Below are positions 1 to 10,969 of a DNA stretch of 64,000 bases, one piece after another (position 1 is the stretch's first letter; every line of letters starts with the position of its first letter). The stretch comes from Diabrotica undecimpunctata (Eukaryota > Arthropoda > Insecta > Coleoptera > Chrysomelidae), in contig NC_092805.1 in the NCBI RefSeq assembly GCF_040954645.1, forward strand, positions 22,718,741-22,782,740. The letters are read 5' to 3'. The notes beneath the pieces were generated by a model. That model did not search any database. It worked only from the letters and a program-made list of their open reading frames with translations, and had not been told where the DNA came from. A program made the translations under genes and the position numbers.

Positions 1-2
1 TT

Positions 3-1061
3 GTAGACCTGAGAAAGGCGTATGACTCTGTACCAAGGTCAGAACTATGGGAGGCAATGTACAAATTAGAAATACAGACGGAACTCATAGAAGCTACAAA
101 AGCTCTGTATAAAGAAAATAAAGTGTCCATTAAAATGGGAACAAGAATCATAGGAGACTTCACCACAACAAAAGGGCTCCTGCAGGGTTGTTCCACATCT
201 CCAACCCTATTCAAAATATACTTAGAGAAAGCCTTGACTACATGGAAAAGAAAATGCGAAGGCATGGGAGTACCGGTACGGAACGAATACCTATATACGT
301 TAAGTTTTGCAGACGATCAAGTAGTGATTGCACAAGACCAAGACGACCTCAGCTACATGATGAAGAAACTACAAGAAGAATATACCAAGGCTGGCCTAGA
401 TATTAACCTCGCGAAAACAGAGTACCTATCTACAAGTGAAGAAGACATAGAAGATCTACAGATTGATGACAACGTAACAATCAAAGGAAAGGATAAATTC
501 AAATACCTGGAGTTTATAATCACGAAAAAGGCAACAACAGAGGAAGAAATTACACAAAGATTAGGACAAACAAGAACAGCAATCCGACAACTTAACTCAG
601 TATGGTGGGATAGACACCTAAATATGAAGACAAAAACGCAGATTTATAAAACATTAGTGCGAAGTATTATGACATATGGGGCTGAAAATTGGATCATAAA
701 CAAGAAAAACAGCAGTAAGATAGTAGCAACAGAGATGGAATGCCTGCGAAGATGCTGCAGAGTAACAAGAATGGATAGGAGAAGTAATGACGAAATAAAG
801 CAAAGAACATCAATAGAAACAGACATACCAACATATATAGAACAAAAAAGACTAAAGTGGTATGGACATGTAAGAAGAACTAGCGACAGCAGATGGATAA
901 AGAGAATAACCGAATGGAGCCCCATAGGAAGGAGGAAAAGAGGACGACCCCGAAAATCCTGGAGGAACGAAGTAGACGACGCCATGAGTAAGAGAGGACT
1001 AAACGATCGAAAATGGAACAACAGAGAGAGATGGAAACGGCTGAGCGAGGGAAGGCAGTGA
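3..1061 (+). CDS. RT C-terminal part of a non-LTR retrotransposon (5' end outside window)
   Basis: The frame is open from the window edge (GTA at base 3) to TGA at 1059-1061, about 352 codons without a stop. It reads through RT motif A (VDLRKAYDSVPRSELW, bases 3-50), a GLLQGCSTSP motif, and the catalytic box as SFADDQVV, with F in place of the usual Y. After the thumb come TYGAENW, a WYGHVRR motif and a basic GRRKRGRPRKSW tail, which is the usual C-terminal layout of RTE/BovB-like elements. The protein would make cDNA by target-primed reverse transcription. No first methionine is visible because the 5' part lies outside. The lack of stops makes it one of the better-preserved copies here. A (TA)22 tract begins 20 bp after the stop. 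Confidence 0.85.
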   Translation, partial: VDLRKAYDSVPRSELWEAMYKLEIQTELIEATKALYKENKVSIKMGTRIIGDFTTTKGLLQGCSTSPTLFKIYLEKALTTWKRKCEGMGVPVRNEYLYTLSFADDQVVIAQDQDDLSYMMKKLQEEYTKAGLDINLAKTEYLSTSEEDIEDLQIDDNVTIKGKDKFKYLEFIITKKATTEEEITQRLGQTRTAIRQLNSVWWDRHLNMKTKTQIYKTLVRSIMTYGAENWIINKKNSSKIVATEMECLRRCCRVTRMDRRSNDEIKQRTSIETDIPTYIEQKRLKWYGHVRRTSDSRWIKRITEWSPIGRRKRGRPRKSWRNEVDDAMSKRGLNDRKWNNRERWKRLSEGRQ

Positions 1062-1076
1062 ATACTGTAGAATCCC

Positions 1077-1080
<4 letters not shown>

Positions 1081-1124
<44 letters not shown>
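1081..1124. repeat. (TA)22 microsatellite
   Basis: A pure run of 22 TA dinucleotides sits directly after the short 3' untranslated stretch of the preceding RT gene. It could be the simple-sequence tail of that element or a pre-existing target. The three other long TA tracts in the window also touch retroelement fragments. Confidence 0.95.
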
Positions 1125-1125
<1 letters not shown>

Positions 1126-1940
1126 CACATAAACGAACGAAAATTATAAAAATTTTAAGGTTTAAAATTTAAGATACCCTTGTATATATCTATATTCTTC
1201 AAGGAATCAGGAAAGTGAAGTATAGATCCAAGTAATATTGGAAACTGTACTGAAACCTACCATTTGCGAGTATATAACAGCTTTGAACTACAGTTAAGTA
1301 TCTGACTAACCATAACATAGTAACTTGTTGATGGGTATTGTTCGTAACGAGATGGCTGATAGCCAGTACCATTCTACGGTATTCTAAAAAGCCGCATCTT
1401 CGAAGATGTCTGAAAATTAAAAAGTTACCGTAGTGCAGCCAAAAAGATTATTAAAATCTTCTTCTCGTTGTGCAACAGTAGTCTTGGAGCTTCAGAACAT
1501 GGGGATTATTGTCTCTGTAATTTGCGTCTTACAAATCTTTGAAAGACAAACACTCGAATTTCGAACGAGAAAACATACTATAAATGTTTATTTACACAGC
1601 GATCGCTGTCTTTCTTTCTTAATTCGTTTTTCTCGATAAATCTCATAAGTTTCTATTAAATGTTTTAAGTATTGCATTTCAAATCTTCGAAGGAAGGGAA
1701 TAAATATGGACAATTATTTATTTTGATAAATGCCGCCCTCAATGCAATACAACTTGAGATCCAAGGTTAGGAGAATTAGCATCACAGCAACGAATTTTTC
1801 TCTTTAATCCCATTTACACAAAAAGTACAAATGTAAAAGGGTCGAAAAATTCCAGCACCCGGGTGTGGTAATAGATAAAGGAAGGAAAAAATATGAACTG
1901 TAAGAAAGAATTACACAAAGAAACAAGAAGTATCTAGAAC
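1125..1940. other. AT-rich interval with no recognisable gene
   Basis: Only short unrelated frames occur here, the longest 68 codons at 1433-1639. I see no transposon motif, RNA gene or terminal repeat. Confidence 0.5.
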
Positions 1941-1949
1941 GTGCAAACT

Positions 1950-2317
1950 AAGAAGATACTAAACAGTGATCAGACCGACGGTAATAAAAGGGAGGAGGAA
2001 ATATCAGAGAGATGGAAAGAAAAATACTGAGATACATCTTTGTGGGCGAGGAAGAAAAAACAATAAAAAATTAGTGGAGAGGTATAAAGAATGCAGCATC
2101 ACTTATTTTGTCAAATTACAAAGAATCCAATGTTTAGGACATGTGAAAAGAATGCAAAGCGATCGAATGCCCAAACTTATGCTATAAAAAGGTTAATTGA
2201 TCCAAAGAGACAATACAAGCCGAGAAAGAGATGGCGGGAAAAAGTGGAGGAGGACTTAAAGTGCCTGAAAATAAAAGATAGATTATATAAACTAATCATG
2301 TTATGTGAAATAACTTG
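1950..2317 (+). mobile_element. Decayed 3' end of a non-LTR RT
   Basis: Pieces in different frames match the C-terminal region of RTE-like proteins. A SVIRPTV-like stretch near 1965 is followed by RIQCLGHVKRMQSDRMPK (about 2127-2180). A frame change leads to RKRWREKVEEDLKCLKIK (about 2223-2275). The order GHVKRM, basic linker, RKRW, EEDL is that of the other copies in this window. At least two frameshifts and stops make it a pseudogene. The 5' edge is uncertain. Confidence 0.65.
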
Positions 2318-2476
2318 ATATGTACTTATGTAGATTATGTCATATAAATGAATAAATATATTTACTGGAGTTTTCTTCCTCTTTCGAACAGTATTAGTTT
2401 AGCGTTCATGTACAATAGCGTCATATATATGTTTTATTATACAGTCATTTTGACTTTAAGTTACTTACAATATATT

Positions 2477-3213
2477 CTTTTTCTTCTTCTTCTTTTTCTT
2501 TTTATGTAGACATGACTCTGTTTATTTTTCAATGTGCCTCCATTAAGTTGTCGTTCCATCGTTTTCGTATTCTTCCTACTGATCGCCTCCCTATTGGGAA
2601 ACCGTCTCTTGCCGTCTTTACTACACTATTTGTTGTCATTCGGCTTATATGATCGTTCCATTCTACTCTTCTATTTCTTATCCAGTTCTTGATGTTCTCC
2701 ACCTTGCATCTACGTCGTATATCTGTACTTCTAGCTTTGTCCCATAATGTCTTACCATCAATTTTTATAAGTGTTTTCATCTCTGCTATTTCTAACATCC
2801 TTTTTGTCCTCTCTGTGTCAGGTCTTGTTTCTGCCGCGTATGTCATTATTGGTGATGATTTTTTGTAAATTCTGCCTTTCATTTCTTTCCCGATATTTTT
2901 ATTTCTAAATATTGTTTTATTCAGGTAGCCTGCGGCTCTGTTTGCTCTATTCACTTGATCTTCCACTTTAATTTCGAGCTTTCCGTAGCTAGATAATGTG
3001 ATGCCTAGACATTTAAACTCCATCGCTTGTTCTATTATCTGACCTTCCAGCTCCAATTTACATCTTAGTAAATTTGCTGTTGTAACCATGCATTTTGTCT
3101 TTTTTGGGGAAATTAACACGTTAAATTTTCTGACGATTATATTAAATTGGTGCAGCATACGTTGTTAATCGTCTTCACTTTGAGAAAGTAGTATTGCGTC
3201 GTCTGCATAGCAG
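2477..3213 (-). mobile_element. Family A non-LTR element, 5'-truncated, with TSD
   Basis: On the minus strand it starts at the RT catalytic box (CYADDAILLSQSEDD, 3213 to about 3170). After one stop it runs on as a 209-codon frame (3158-2529) with ISPKKTKCM, GITLSSYGKLE, TYAAETRPDTERTKRM, IRNRRVEWNDHISRM and GRRSVGRIRKRW. It ends in an untranslated stretch and a GAA-rich tail at about 2480-2500. A 14-bp direct repeat flanks it (ACTTACAATATATT at 2463-2476 and the same with one change at 3214-3227), which is best read as a TSD. The upstream RT and the endonuclease are missing, as expected of 5' truncation. Confidence 0.85.
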
Positions 3214-3610
3214 ACTTACAGTATATTAGATACCTAAAATACAATTACCTTACCTTAGGCTATTGTCTGAAGTTAGTGCAACGATGTGACTGTGGTTTGG
3301 ACTTCCCGGATGAAACTGTAGCTTTCTTAACTTTACCAACTCACTGCATGAAAGGAGACGTTCATCCAAACTGTGTGCTCTAAAAAAATGAAAATAACAA
3401 TGGTTAATATTCAATACCATTAAGATACTGAAAGAATTTATAATTTAATACCTTAATCTAAAACTACCTTCACTGTTTTTGAAAAATGCAATGCCGCTTT
3501 TAAAAGTGGATATATTGTCGCAATAATGCAATATAATTCAGAAAATTGCATTAGAATATAATGCATGTTATCTTTAATAAAACAAATAAATTTTCGCGAT
3601 GGTCTTAAAT

Positions 3611-4362
3611 TCGCATTTGCCGATGACGTAGACGCAGTAGCACAATCAACATTAGAAATTAATGATATTTTCTCGAGCTTTGAAGAAGCTGCATTAAACA
3701 TCGGTCTAAAAATAAATAAAGACAAAACATTAATACAAATGATCACAACTTCGAAGTGGTTAAAGAATTTAAATATCTAGGAGCAACAATCACAAATGAC
3801 AACAAATTAGAGCGAGAAGTTGAAACGAGAATAATGGCAGGAAACAGATCTTTCTTTGCAATGCAACATCTAATGAAGTCAAAACTTCTTTCACGAGGTA
3901 CAAAAATCCGGATATATAAGACCATAATACGACCAGCAGTCGCGTATGGAAGCGAAACATGGACGCTAACAAAAAGAGAAATAAATATAATTCTTCGAAT
4001 GATATATGGCCCTTGCAGAGACAGCGTGACAAATGAATGGAGGGGCAGATACAATAACGAGCTAGAGTCTCTATTCGGAAAAGAAAATCTAGTCAGTTAT
4101 ATAAAGGCCAATAGACTCAGATGGGCAGGGCATGTGATACGCAGTAACGACAATCGCCTTATAAACAATGTGTTCTGGGAAAGGCCAGAGGGAAGAAGGT
4201 CTGTAGGGCGGCCTAGAAAAAGGTGGAAATATGCAGTCAAAGAAGATCTAGAGAAAATGGGAGTGCGACAATGGGAATTACTGGCACAGGACCGAAAAAC
4301 ATGGAAGGCAATAGTAAACGCGGCAAAGACTCACGAAGAGTTGTAGCGCCATTGATGATGAT
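3611..4362 (+). mobile_element. Family B non-LTR element, 5'-truncated, with TSD
   Basis: The insert begins just before the catalytic box (FAFADDVDAVAQS). A frameshift near 3756-3780 joins two frames. The second frame (to 4346) contains EFKYLGATITND, YGSETWTLTKREI, RLRWAGHVIRSND, GRRSVGRPRKRW and a terminal AKTHEEL followed by TAG. A (GAT)n tail follows at about 4353-4366. GATGGTCTTAAAT occurs at 3598-3610 and again at 4363-4375, a 13-bp TSD; its first three bases could belong to the tail. In this copy only the palm C-terminus, thumb and tail remain. Confidence 0.85.
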
Positions 4363-4375
4363 GATGGTCTTAAAT

Positions 4376-5140
4376 ATGAATGAAACGTTCTGAGACCTTA
4401 TTATAAAGATCTTACATACATGATATTTTCTTTTCAGATTTTTTTCCACATTTTTGTGTGTAATATAACTTTGTATTTCTCGATTTCTTCTGTTACGTCA
4501 ATAAATCTTTAGTTCTATTCCTCAAGGTAGGTTATTTTTTGTCTACTGTATATGTTCTAAATATTTACATCAAACGGCTATATTTTATCACTTTTCTACA
4601 CCTGTTGCATACTTTGTTCTAGTGACATGCACTATCTAGAGATTCATTAATTTATTATTAGCCACAATATTCAGTACACACTGTATATCTCAGCAAACAT
4701 TAACACGAGTTAAAGTTTTCGTACTGTTCTTCTTTCATAATGTAAGAGATGAACATTAGAACAATATTATAATCCCAATAACTGCAGTTAGCGTGTTGTA
4801 ATCCTCCTGAACTTGAACAATTTCCAGGTTCCCAATGAACTTTAACCCTTTTCTCAAACCGTTTTGCATATCGAATGGTGTTTGCTTAAAGACTGGACGA
4901 TGCTAGGGTGGAATTTTAATCGTTCAGATTTAAACCAATGAAATAGAAAAAATCGTCAGATAAGGTTTTTACTAAGTTGATAATATTGTACAGTTCGTAA
5001 TAAAATATAAGATATGTCGAACGGAGATTAACATCATATACTTTATCTTTATACATATAAGGTGTCAAAAAATTCACGAAAGATTTGAATTTGCAGCCAC
5101 ACTTTGTGCAGTACAGAATTAACAAAGACAAAAAAAAAAC
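4376..5140. other. AT-rich interval without a recognisable gene
   Basis: Short frames up to about 71 codons show no motif I recognise. No inverted repeat or RNA gene stands out. Confidence 0.45.
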
Positions 5141-5143
5141 AGT

Positions 5144-5500
5144 TTGACAGCTGACAGTTTAGGGTTAGTAAAAATGGAGCGTTACATGAGAGAGAACAAC
5201 GAGTTTTCATTGTTAAACCATATTTTAAAAACAATAATAATTAATAATATTGATTTAATTTTGGTAACTAGGAAGAGACTAATTGAAAAATTTAGGGAGA
5301 CTGGATCAATTATTGCTGACGCTAAACACACTGGTTGACCAAAAACAAGCCGCTCAATTGTCAATCGTGTCAATTTGGCATCGTGGTCAAAAATTACAAA
5401 CTTCAAGAAGCTTTCTACAGCGCATACTCACTAAAGATCTGCATCTACATGCTTACAAAGTTCAATTGACAACACAAATGAAGCATAATGTTCATGTCCC
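5144..5500 (+). pseudogene. N-terminal relic of a mariner-like (DUF4817-type) transposase
   Basis: A helix-turn-helix-like stretch, RKRLIEKFRETGSIIAD, lies at about 5270-5320. After a stop and frame change there is SFLQRILTKDLHLHAYKVQ (about 5420-5470). This pairing of a FxETGS helix and a second RILxxxLxLxxYK helix is typical of the bipartite DNA-binding region of insect mariner-like transposases with a DUF4817-type N-terminus. No catalytic part follows; the 280-bp tandem repeat starts at once. The family call is from pattern memory. Confidence 0.55.
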
Positions 5501-6050
5501 AATCATCATCAATATCTAGGTAATTAACTGAAATATTTTTAATTACGAAGAAATCTTAGTTCAGGAATTTTATTTCTATCTCTAGGCCAATATGTTGGTC
5601 GGCTAGTAGATATTAATTCGCACCTGTGTTCGTTGATAGCCAACAGAAGTTCCTTTCATTTAGTGGTAGTTAGTCTAGAGTCTAGAGCCACAATGAGTAT
5701 TATTTGCATTAAAGTTTACTCCTACTATATCTTTCTCCTATGCAGGTATTCAAGAACTCGTTACATTGTTTTTTTATCGCAACCATCATCAATATCTAGG
5801 TAATTAATTGAAATATTTTTAATTACGAAGAAATCTGTTAGTTCAGGAATTTTATTTCTATCTCTAGGCCAATATGTAGGCCGGCTAGTGGATATTGATT
5901 CGCACGTGTGTTCGTTGATAGCCAATAGAAGTTCCTTTCTTTTAGCGGTAGTTAGTCTAGAGCCACAATGAGTATTCTTTGCATTAAAGTCTACTCCTAC
6001 TATCTCTCTCCTATTTAGGTATTCAAGAACTCGTTACATTGTTCTTTTTT
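5501..6050 (+). repeat. Two-copy 280-bp tandem duplication
   Basis: The segment beginning near CATCATCAATATCTAGG is repeated in direct orientation with a period of exactly 280 bp at the start (first unit 5501-5780, second 5781 to about 6050). The units differ by scattered substitutions and small indels, including a tandem TCTAGAG duplication in unit 1. Neither unit carries a convincing coding frame. Confidence 0.9.
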
Positions 6051-6275
6051 AATGGAATGCCTAGGCAGACAATAATATATTGAACTAAAATTAACATAAC
6101 AGTTTTTAGTTCTTACACATATTAACTGTAGTCGCTTGTAGATGTGCAGTTTTATACTCTAAGGGTACGGACATACCGAAGATACGCGAAGGTCGCGGAC
6201 CCGTTCGATACATCGATGTCAAAACAAACCTTCATTTTCTTACAAGATCGCACATACCAAGGATGTATCACCCGT

Positions 6276-6458
6276 TCACTCTCGCGACCTTTCATCGCGG
6301 TTTACAGCGATGTCGATGCCAAATCGAACAAAAACCACGTGACATTTACCGAAAATACGGATGGTATGATAAACATACTGAAATGTATCCAGACTCATTC
6401 TCATATAAGTACAAAATCTGTCTGAGTGGTGTTTCTTAAGCTCTTTAAATAGGTGATG
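6276..6458 (-). pseudogene. Possible PIF/Harbinger transposase N-terminal scrap
   Basis: On the minus strand the peptide HLFKELKKHHSDRF followed by CTYMRMSLDTFQYV resembles the N-terminal YFRMS-x-x-TF region of insect Harbinger-type transposases. The rest of the transposase is absent. The adjoining plus-strand sequence from 6165 (GGGTACGGACATACC) is CG-rich for this window and could be an end of the same element. The family call is tentative. Confidence 0.4.
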
Positions 6459-7000
6459 GTCTTCGTGATGAAGTACATTATTTTTATTCAGGATTGCGCT
6501 ACCTTCTTTAGCTGCATTATCAGGGTAAATTTTGTGGTACACTTTATATCCTTTGAATTTCATGTATGATTGATTTGTAAAACGTTTCTCAGATATGAGG
6601 CAAATGTGAGTTTCTTGATGTCAAGGATCGCCTGTAACTCTTGTTGATGTTGTAGCAACCCATTGTCATTCCATTCCATGATTCTGATTTCACTAGCCAC
6701 TTGTGATTTTTGGAATAACACCCTTAGTGCTATGTTCCAAGCGAGTAACCCTTTCATTCAATTTTTTTGTTCATCTAGTATGAGTTGTAGAGTCGAGTCT
6801 GATTCTTTCTTATTCTGGTTTTCCATGTGTAGATTTGCTGGTTTTTAATGCATCGCTATATTTCTTATTTACAGTAGCTCTGTAGTTGGCAGGATGCTTA
6901 TCACCACAATGGACGTATTTTGGTTCTGCGTTTTTTGGCTTGTCACAATTTTTAGTTATAATGTTTTTTTGTGCATCTAAAATAAATGTAAGCATTATTG
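6459..7000 (-). mobile_element. Jockey-like retrotransposon, ORF1/ORF2 junction remnant
   Basis: Reading the minus strand, a zinc-knuckle-like segment (KYVHCGDKHPANYRATV, about 6935-6885) matches the end of a Jockey-type ORF1, where CxHCGxxHPANYRGC is usual; here the last Cys is lost. After stops and frame changes the start of an endonuclease ORF appears as IMEWNDNGLLQHQQEL (about 6680-6630). FKGYKVYHKIYPDNAA and GSAILNKNN follow (6555-6480), the first strands of the AP endonuclease fold. The fragment then runs into the Harbinger-like scrap. It is truncated on both sides and not functional. Confidence 0.7.
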
Positions 7001-7189
7001 AAATAAAATGTGAATTCTAAAATCTACAATTAAGCCTCCATATTTAATTGAATCTGGGTCTGTTGCTTTCCGGCTTTTCATTTGTTTTAGGGTCTCTTGT
7101 AGTTCTTTTAATGTTATCAGATCGCCTGTGTAATCTGAGTCTGTTGTTACATTTAAACTATTAAAATTATTATTAACATTTTAGAAATT

Positions 7190-7450
7190 CTATGAATTTT
7201 CCAAATCGATGGATTGGACGTAGAGGATTCATAGAAGAGCCTGCTCGTTCTCCGGACATTAATCCGTTAGATTTTTTTCTTTAAAGTTATCTAAAATCAC
7301 GTGTTTACATTAGGACATGTTTGCAGGATATAAAACGAAAGAATTATTGATGAATGTGAACTCATACGCGGAAAAGTATTGAACAGAGCAAGAATTATTC
7401 TTGTACATTATCAGAAGGTGGACGGCAACTGTTTCATTATTCTCATTGGT
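7190..7450 (+). pseudogene. C-terminal relic of a mariner-like transposase
   Basis: NFPNRWIGRRGFIEEPARSP followed by DINPLDFFL lies at about 7198-7285. This is the block around the last catalytic acid in insect mariner-like transposases (WPxRSPDLxPLDFFLWG). A stop replaces the expected Trp after FFL, and further stops follow. Only the 3' part of the gene is present. Confidence 0.7.
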
Positions 7451-7544
7451 CTTAATAAATAAACCTATTCTTTAACTGTAAAGTGATTTATTTCTAGTTT
7501 CAACAAATTTTTCTACAAAACTTGGTATGTGTGAATTAGGAATA

Positions 7545-8318
7545 ACAAGTTCTTTTAACAAAGGAACAGGATACAGAATGGGAAACAAAGAAATAAAAAT
7601 ACTCTGTTACGCAGATGATGCAATATTGATAGAAGATGAATATAGTCTGCAAAGACTGGTCCACAGACTTAACATAAGAGCAAAATAATTTAATATGACA
7701 ATCTCATCTCAGAAAACTAAAACAATAGTAATCAGCAAAGAACCAACCAGATGTAAAATAGAAATTAATGGCATCAGTATTGAACAAGTAATGGAAATAA
7801 AATACCTTTGAATTATACTGTCCAGCTATGGAGACCTGGACAAAGAAGTGAGGGATCAAGTACAAAAAGCAAATAGAGTGGCAGGGTGCCTTAATAACAC
7901 GTATGGCAAAACACTGAGATGAAATCAAGAATTTATAAAGCCAGTGTAAGACCAATAATGACATATGCCTCAGAAACAAGACCCGACACAGCCACAACAC
8001 AAAAGCTACTGGCAACGGTAGAGATGAGAGTTCTGAGAAGAATTACAGGAAATACGCTGAGATCGAAAGAGAAGTGAAGACATTAGAAGAAATTGTAACG
8101 TACAGTGTATAAATGAATGGACACAGAATAGAAAAAAAAGGAATAACCACATAAGCAGAATGGGGGAGACCTGTGTCGTCAAAATAACAAGAGATAAGTC
8201 ACCAATCGGCAGAAGAATTATCGGACAACCGCGCAAAAGATGAAGTGACAATCTTCAATAGAGGTGTTAATCCGCCAATGAACAAGCAGAATTGCTTATA
8301 AAGAGGAAGAAGAAGTTC
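7545..8318 (+). mobile_element. Family A non-LTR element, heavily decayed 3' half
   Basis: It begins upstream of the catalytic box (EIKILCYADDAILIEDE, about 7590-7640) and continues with ILSSYGDLDKEVRDQVQKAN, PIMTYASETRPDTATT, NNHISRMGETCVVKI and SPIGRRIIGQPRKR. A GAA-rich tail lies at about 8300-8316. Several stops and frameshifts interrupt it. Its divergence from the other family A copies suggests an older insertion or a sister subfamily. Confidence 0.8.
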
Positions 8319-8340
8319 TCTTAAAATCAGCAAAAATATA

Positions 8341-8520
8341 CAGGGTGTCTCATTTAAATTGAATAAGTTGAGGGTATTTCCGGTGAAACCGAAAGTATAG
8401 TAACAAAAAATATGGCGTCAGATGTGTTATGTGTCATTATATTTGCATGGAAAGTTTCATAAATAGCGTCTTTTTTGTTTCAAAGATATTTATTTGGTTC
8501 CATATTTTATCACAACCCTG
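8341..8520. mobile_element. 180-bp MITE-like element with CAGGGT termini
   Basis: The element starts CAGGGTG and ends CAACCCTG, and TA dinucleotides flank it (8339-8340 and 8521-8522). Short CAGGGT-type inverted ends with a TA duplication are usual for non-autonomous Tc1/mariner-superfamily elements in insects. It has no coding capacity. It lies about 20 bp from the tail of the family A copy. Confidence 0.6.
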
Positions 8521-8522
8521 TA

Positions 8523-9880
8523 TGCAAAGGTTTGCAGGACGTATAGAGAAAATGCATGAGACAAAACACATATAACTAAAGACTATATGGAAGAAGGACC
8601 AAAGCAAGATTTCAAATAAAGGAAAACAAAGAACATTAGGAGTACGAAACAGAAAAACTAAGGTAAATAATAGGAATCAATCAAAATTATTGCTGGAACA
8701 GGATACACAATACATTGTAGAGCCAAGGATGATGAATAAGGCTTATGTAGCGCAATCTACAAGTTTACTCGAGTCTAATAATATACTCTTATTTATTATT
8801 ACTAAGTAATACATAACTTTAAGCTTCTGAATACAAATTTACAATTTAGTTCTTTATTAATGACTACTCTGTGTATAAAACAAATTATTTCTGCCTAAAC
8901 AGACACTTAAGCTAATATAAAGGTTCAGCTTTGAGGTTGTGCAAACAAAATTAATATTAAAATCCAGAGATTCCAAATCACGACCTAAAGACTTAACGTT
9001 CCTTGGTAAATAAGCAACTGACATTTACCGAGATCTCGAGATGGACAGCGTTTACCAGACGATTATCAACTGTAGACATGAACAACGAATCAACAACTGC
9101 CAAAAAAGGTTTCCTTAGTTTCTGCATATACCAAACAACATACAAAATTCCATATTTGTATATTGCAAACTAAACTAATTTCTTACTTGTAATTTTGATC
9201 GCAAATTTGATATACTTTAGTAAATGCGAGGAGTTATATAATCTAAAAAATATCGTACAAAATTTATTTTGTTCTTCTTATCTCAAATGTCGTGAAAATG
9301 TGAAATACGGTAAATTGGGTGTTAAATACTTGCTATTTCACTTTTATTATCCAACATAATCCTAAAGAATAATCACCCGCGAATATTATAAATCGTCCTC
9401 ATTTGTCAACCGTTTCTCTGTTTAATAAAATGTTCTTGTATAATTTTAAATACTTACAAGAGCTTCAATCTTCTTGAATATTATGATAGAGAAAACAACC
9501 ACCAATGTGTTATAATATATAATAAAGCCATCGACAAACATATTTAGGGGTTTAGGGTAAGCGATGGAATCCTTTATTTATAAGGCTTATTGGTAGTGTG
9601 GATACCACCAATTTTCGCTGAATGATGTTTCATTTATTAGGAGTACGAAACAGTAAGCAAAAATAATCAATTATTACTTACAGACTAATACCTAAGGAAA
9701 TTAAGTACAAACATCGGACTTATTATCGATTTTCGGCAAAGTACGATGGATTTGAATTGGGTTTTGGGTATTTTATATACTAAAACGCTAAGCCCTTTTC
9801 TTGTCCAGCACTTTACTCAAAAACCATATTAGACAATTAAAATATTTTTTCGGAATATTATTAGTATTACGTATGAGATT
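8523..9880. other. No recognisable gene
   Basis: The interval is AT-rich with short frames only. A weak resemblance to an RT tail near 8560-8720 is too poor to annotate. The string ATTAGGAGTACGAAACAG occurs at about 8636 and again at about 9638, a possible short dispersed repeat. Confidence 0.4.
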
Positions 9881-9899
9881 GTCAAGATATACTTTTGGT

Positions 9900-10320
9900 A
9901 CAAAAATTCACTTCCGGTTTTGAGATGACCGGAAGTTAAAATTTACTTTAAGTTTTAGACCCCACAATGTATATATGGATCGAAAGGTCTCGTCGAGACG
10001 AATCTAAATATATGTACTTCTGGTTGCGATCCGACACCGGAAGTGACCCGAAACGCGCATAAAACGTCAAGATAGAGCAAATCTGACACCGGATTCGTGA
10101 TCAGCATGCAAAATTAACTGCTAAATGATATCCATGTCGACATTTGATGAACTAAAAATTGCATTCCGGTTTTGAGGTCGACTTCCGGTTTCGTTTTTAT
10201 TAGTCAAATCAATAGAGAATTCAACGTAGAGTTCAGAAATGTAAGTTCACGAAATTATCATTTATAGTTTTTGAGTTATTGATAAAAATATTTTTACTTC
10301 CGGTCATTGTATATATTGTA
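9900..10320. repeat. Cluster of CTTCCGGT / ACCGGAAG motifs
   Basis: ACTTCCGGT and its complement recur in both orientations (near 9912, 9932, 10050, 10182 and 10309), some within ATTCCGGTTTTGAGGTC-like repeats. In AT-rich sequence so many CCGG-centred sites in 400 bp look like remnants of a repeat with internal inverted motifs. No coding frame is present. Confidence 0.5.
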
Positions 10321-10769
10321 TATTTTTCTCGCAAAATAAAAATTTCATTTAAAAAACTCGATGTCGAGTTGGTCCGCTAGTTTGATTCTTAATCATCTCT
10401 ACCAACGTTGAAACCGTATGTGATCATGAAGAAATGAAAAACTGCATTTGTGTATTAGAAAAATGTATTTTAAAAGTGCAATTTTTGGTATTCAAAGTTA
10501 AAAATTAAACTCGATGAGCATTGATAAAATTGAGTATAATTTCAGAAAGTTAGAAAGGTATTTTATTAGAATTAAAAGTGTCTAAATTGTTGAATTGTGA
10601 GGAACTTCGATGTCCGAAAGATTTTTAATAAATTTCTAATTGAAAGGTATTTTATTAAAATTGAACGTGCCTAAATTGTTGAGTTTTTTTTGAACATAAA
10701 CGATTGACATACTAAATAAGAATTTATACTTTTTATGAAGCGATAATGAAGAAAATATGAAAAATATAT

Positions 10770-10887
10770 ACTTCTGGAAAGCATGCTCAGAGAGAATATT
10801 ACTAATAGAAATAAATGATAACGAGCGTAGCCGTTATAAAACTACTATAGTAGAGTATGGACCAAACGAAGATGATAACGCACAAAG

Positions 10888-10890
<3 letters not shown>
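10770..10890 (+). mobile_element. Endonuclease-domain scrap of a non-LTR element
   Basis: A short frame reads SERILLIEINDNE and then IVEYGPNEDDNAQSK. That is the central strand and the YxPNED motif of an AP-type endonuclease of the kind seen intact at about 14740 in this window. It stops abruptly at a long TA tract. The identification rests on about 25 residues. Confidence 0.5.

Positions 10891-10968
<78 letters not shown>
10890..10968. repeat. (TA)n microsatellite, about 39 units
   Basis: An almost pure TA run with one phase change at about 10920. Its left side abuts the endonuclease scrap. Confidence 0.95.

Positions 10969-10969
<1 letters not shown>

Noticed and set aside
8555..8740. Possible RT tail (GKQRTLGVRN and a trailing acidic stretch)
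   Set aside because: Too diverged; the match relies on a few residues.
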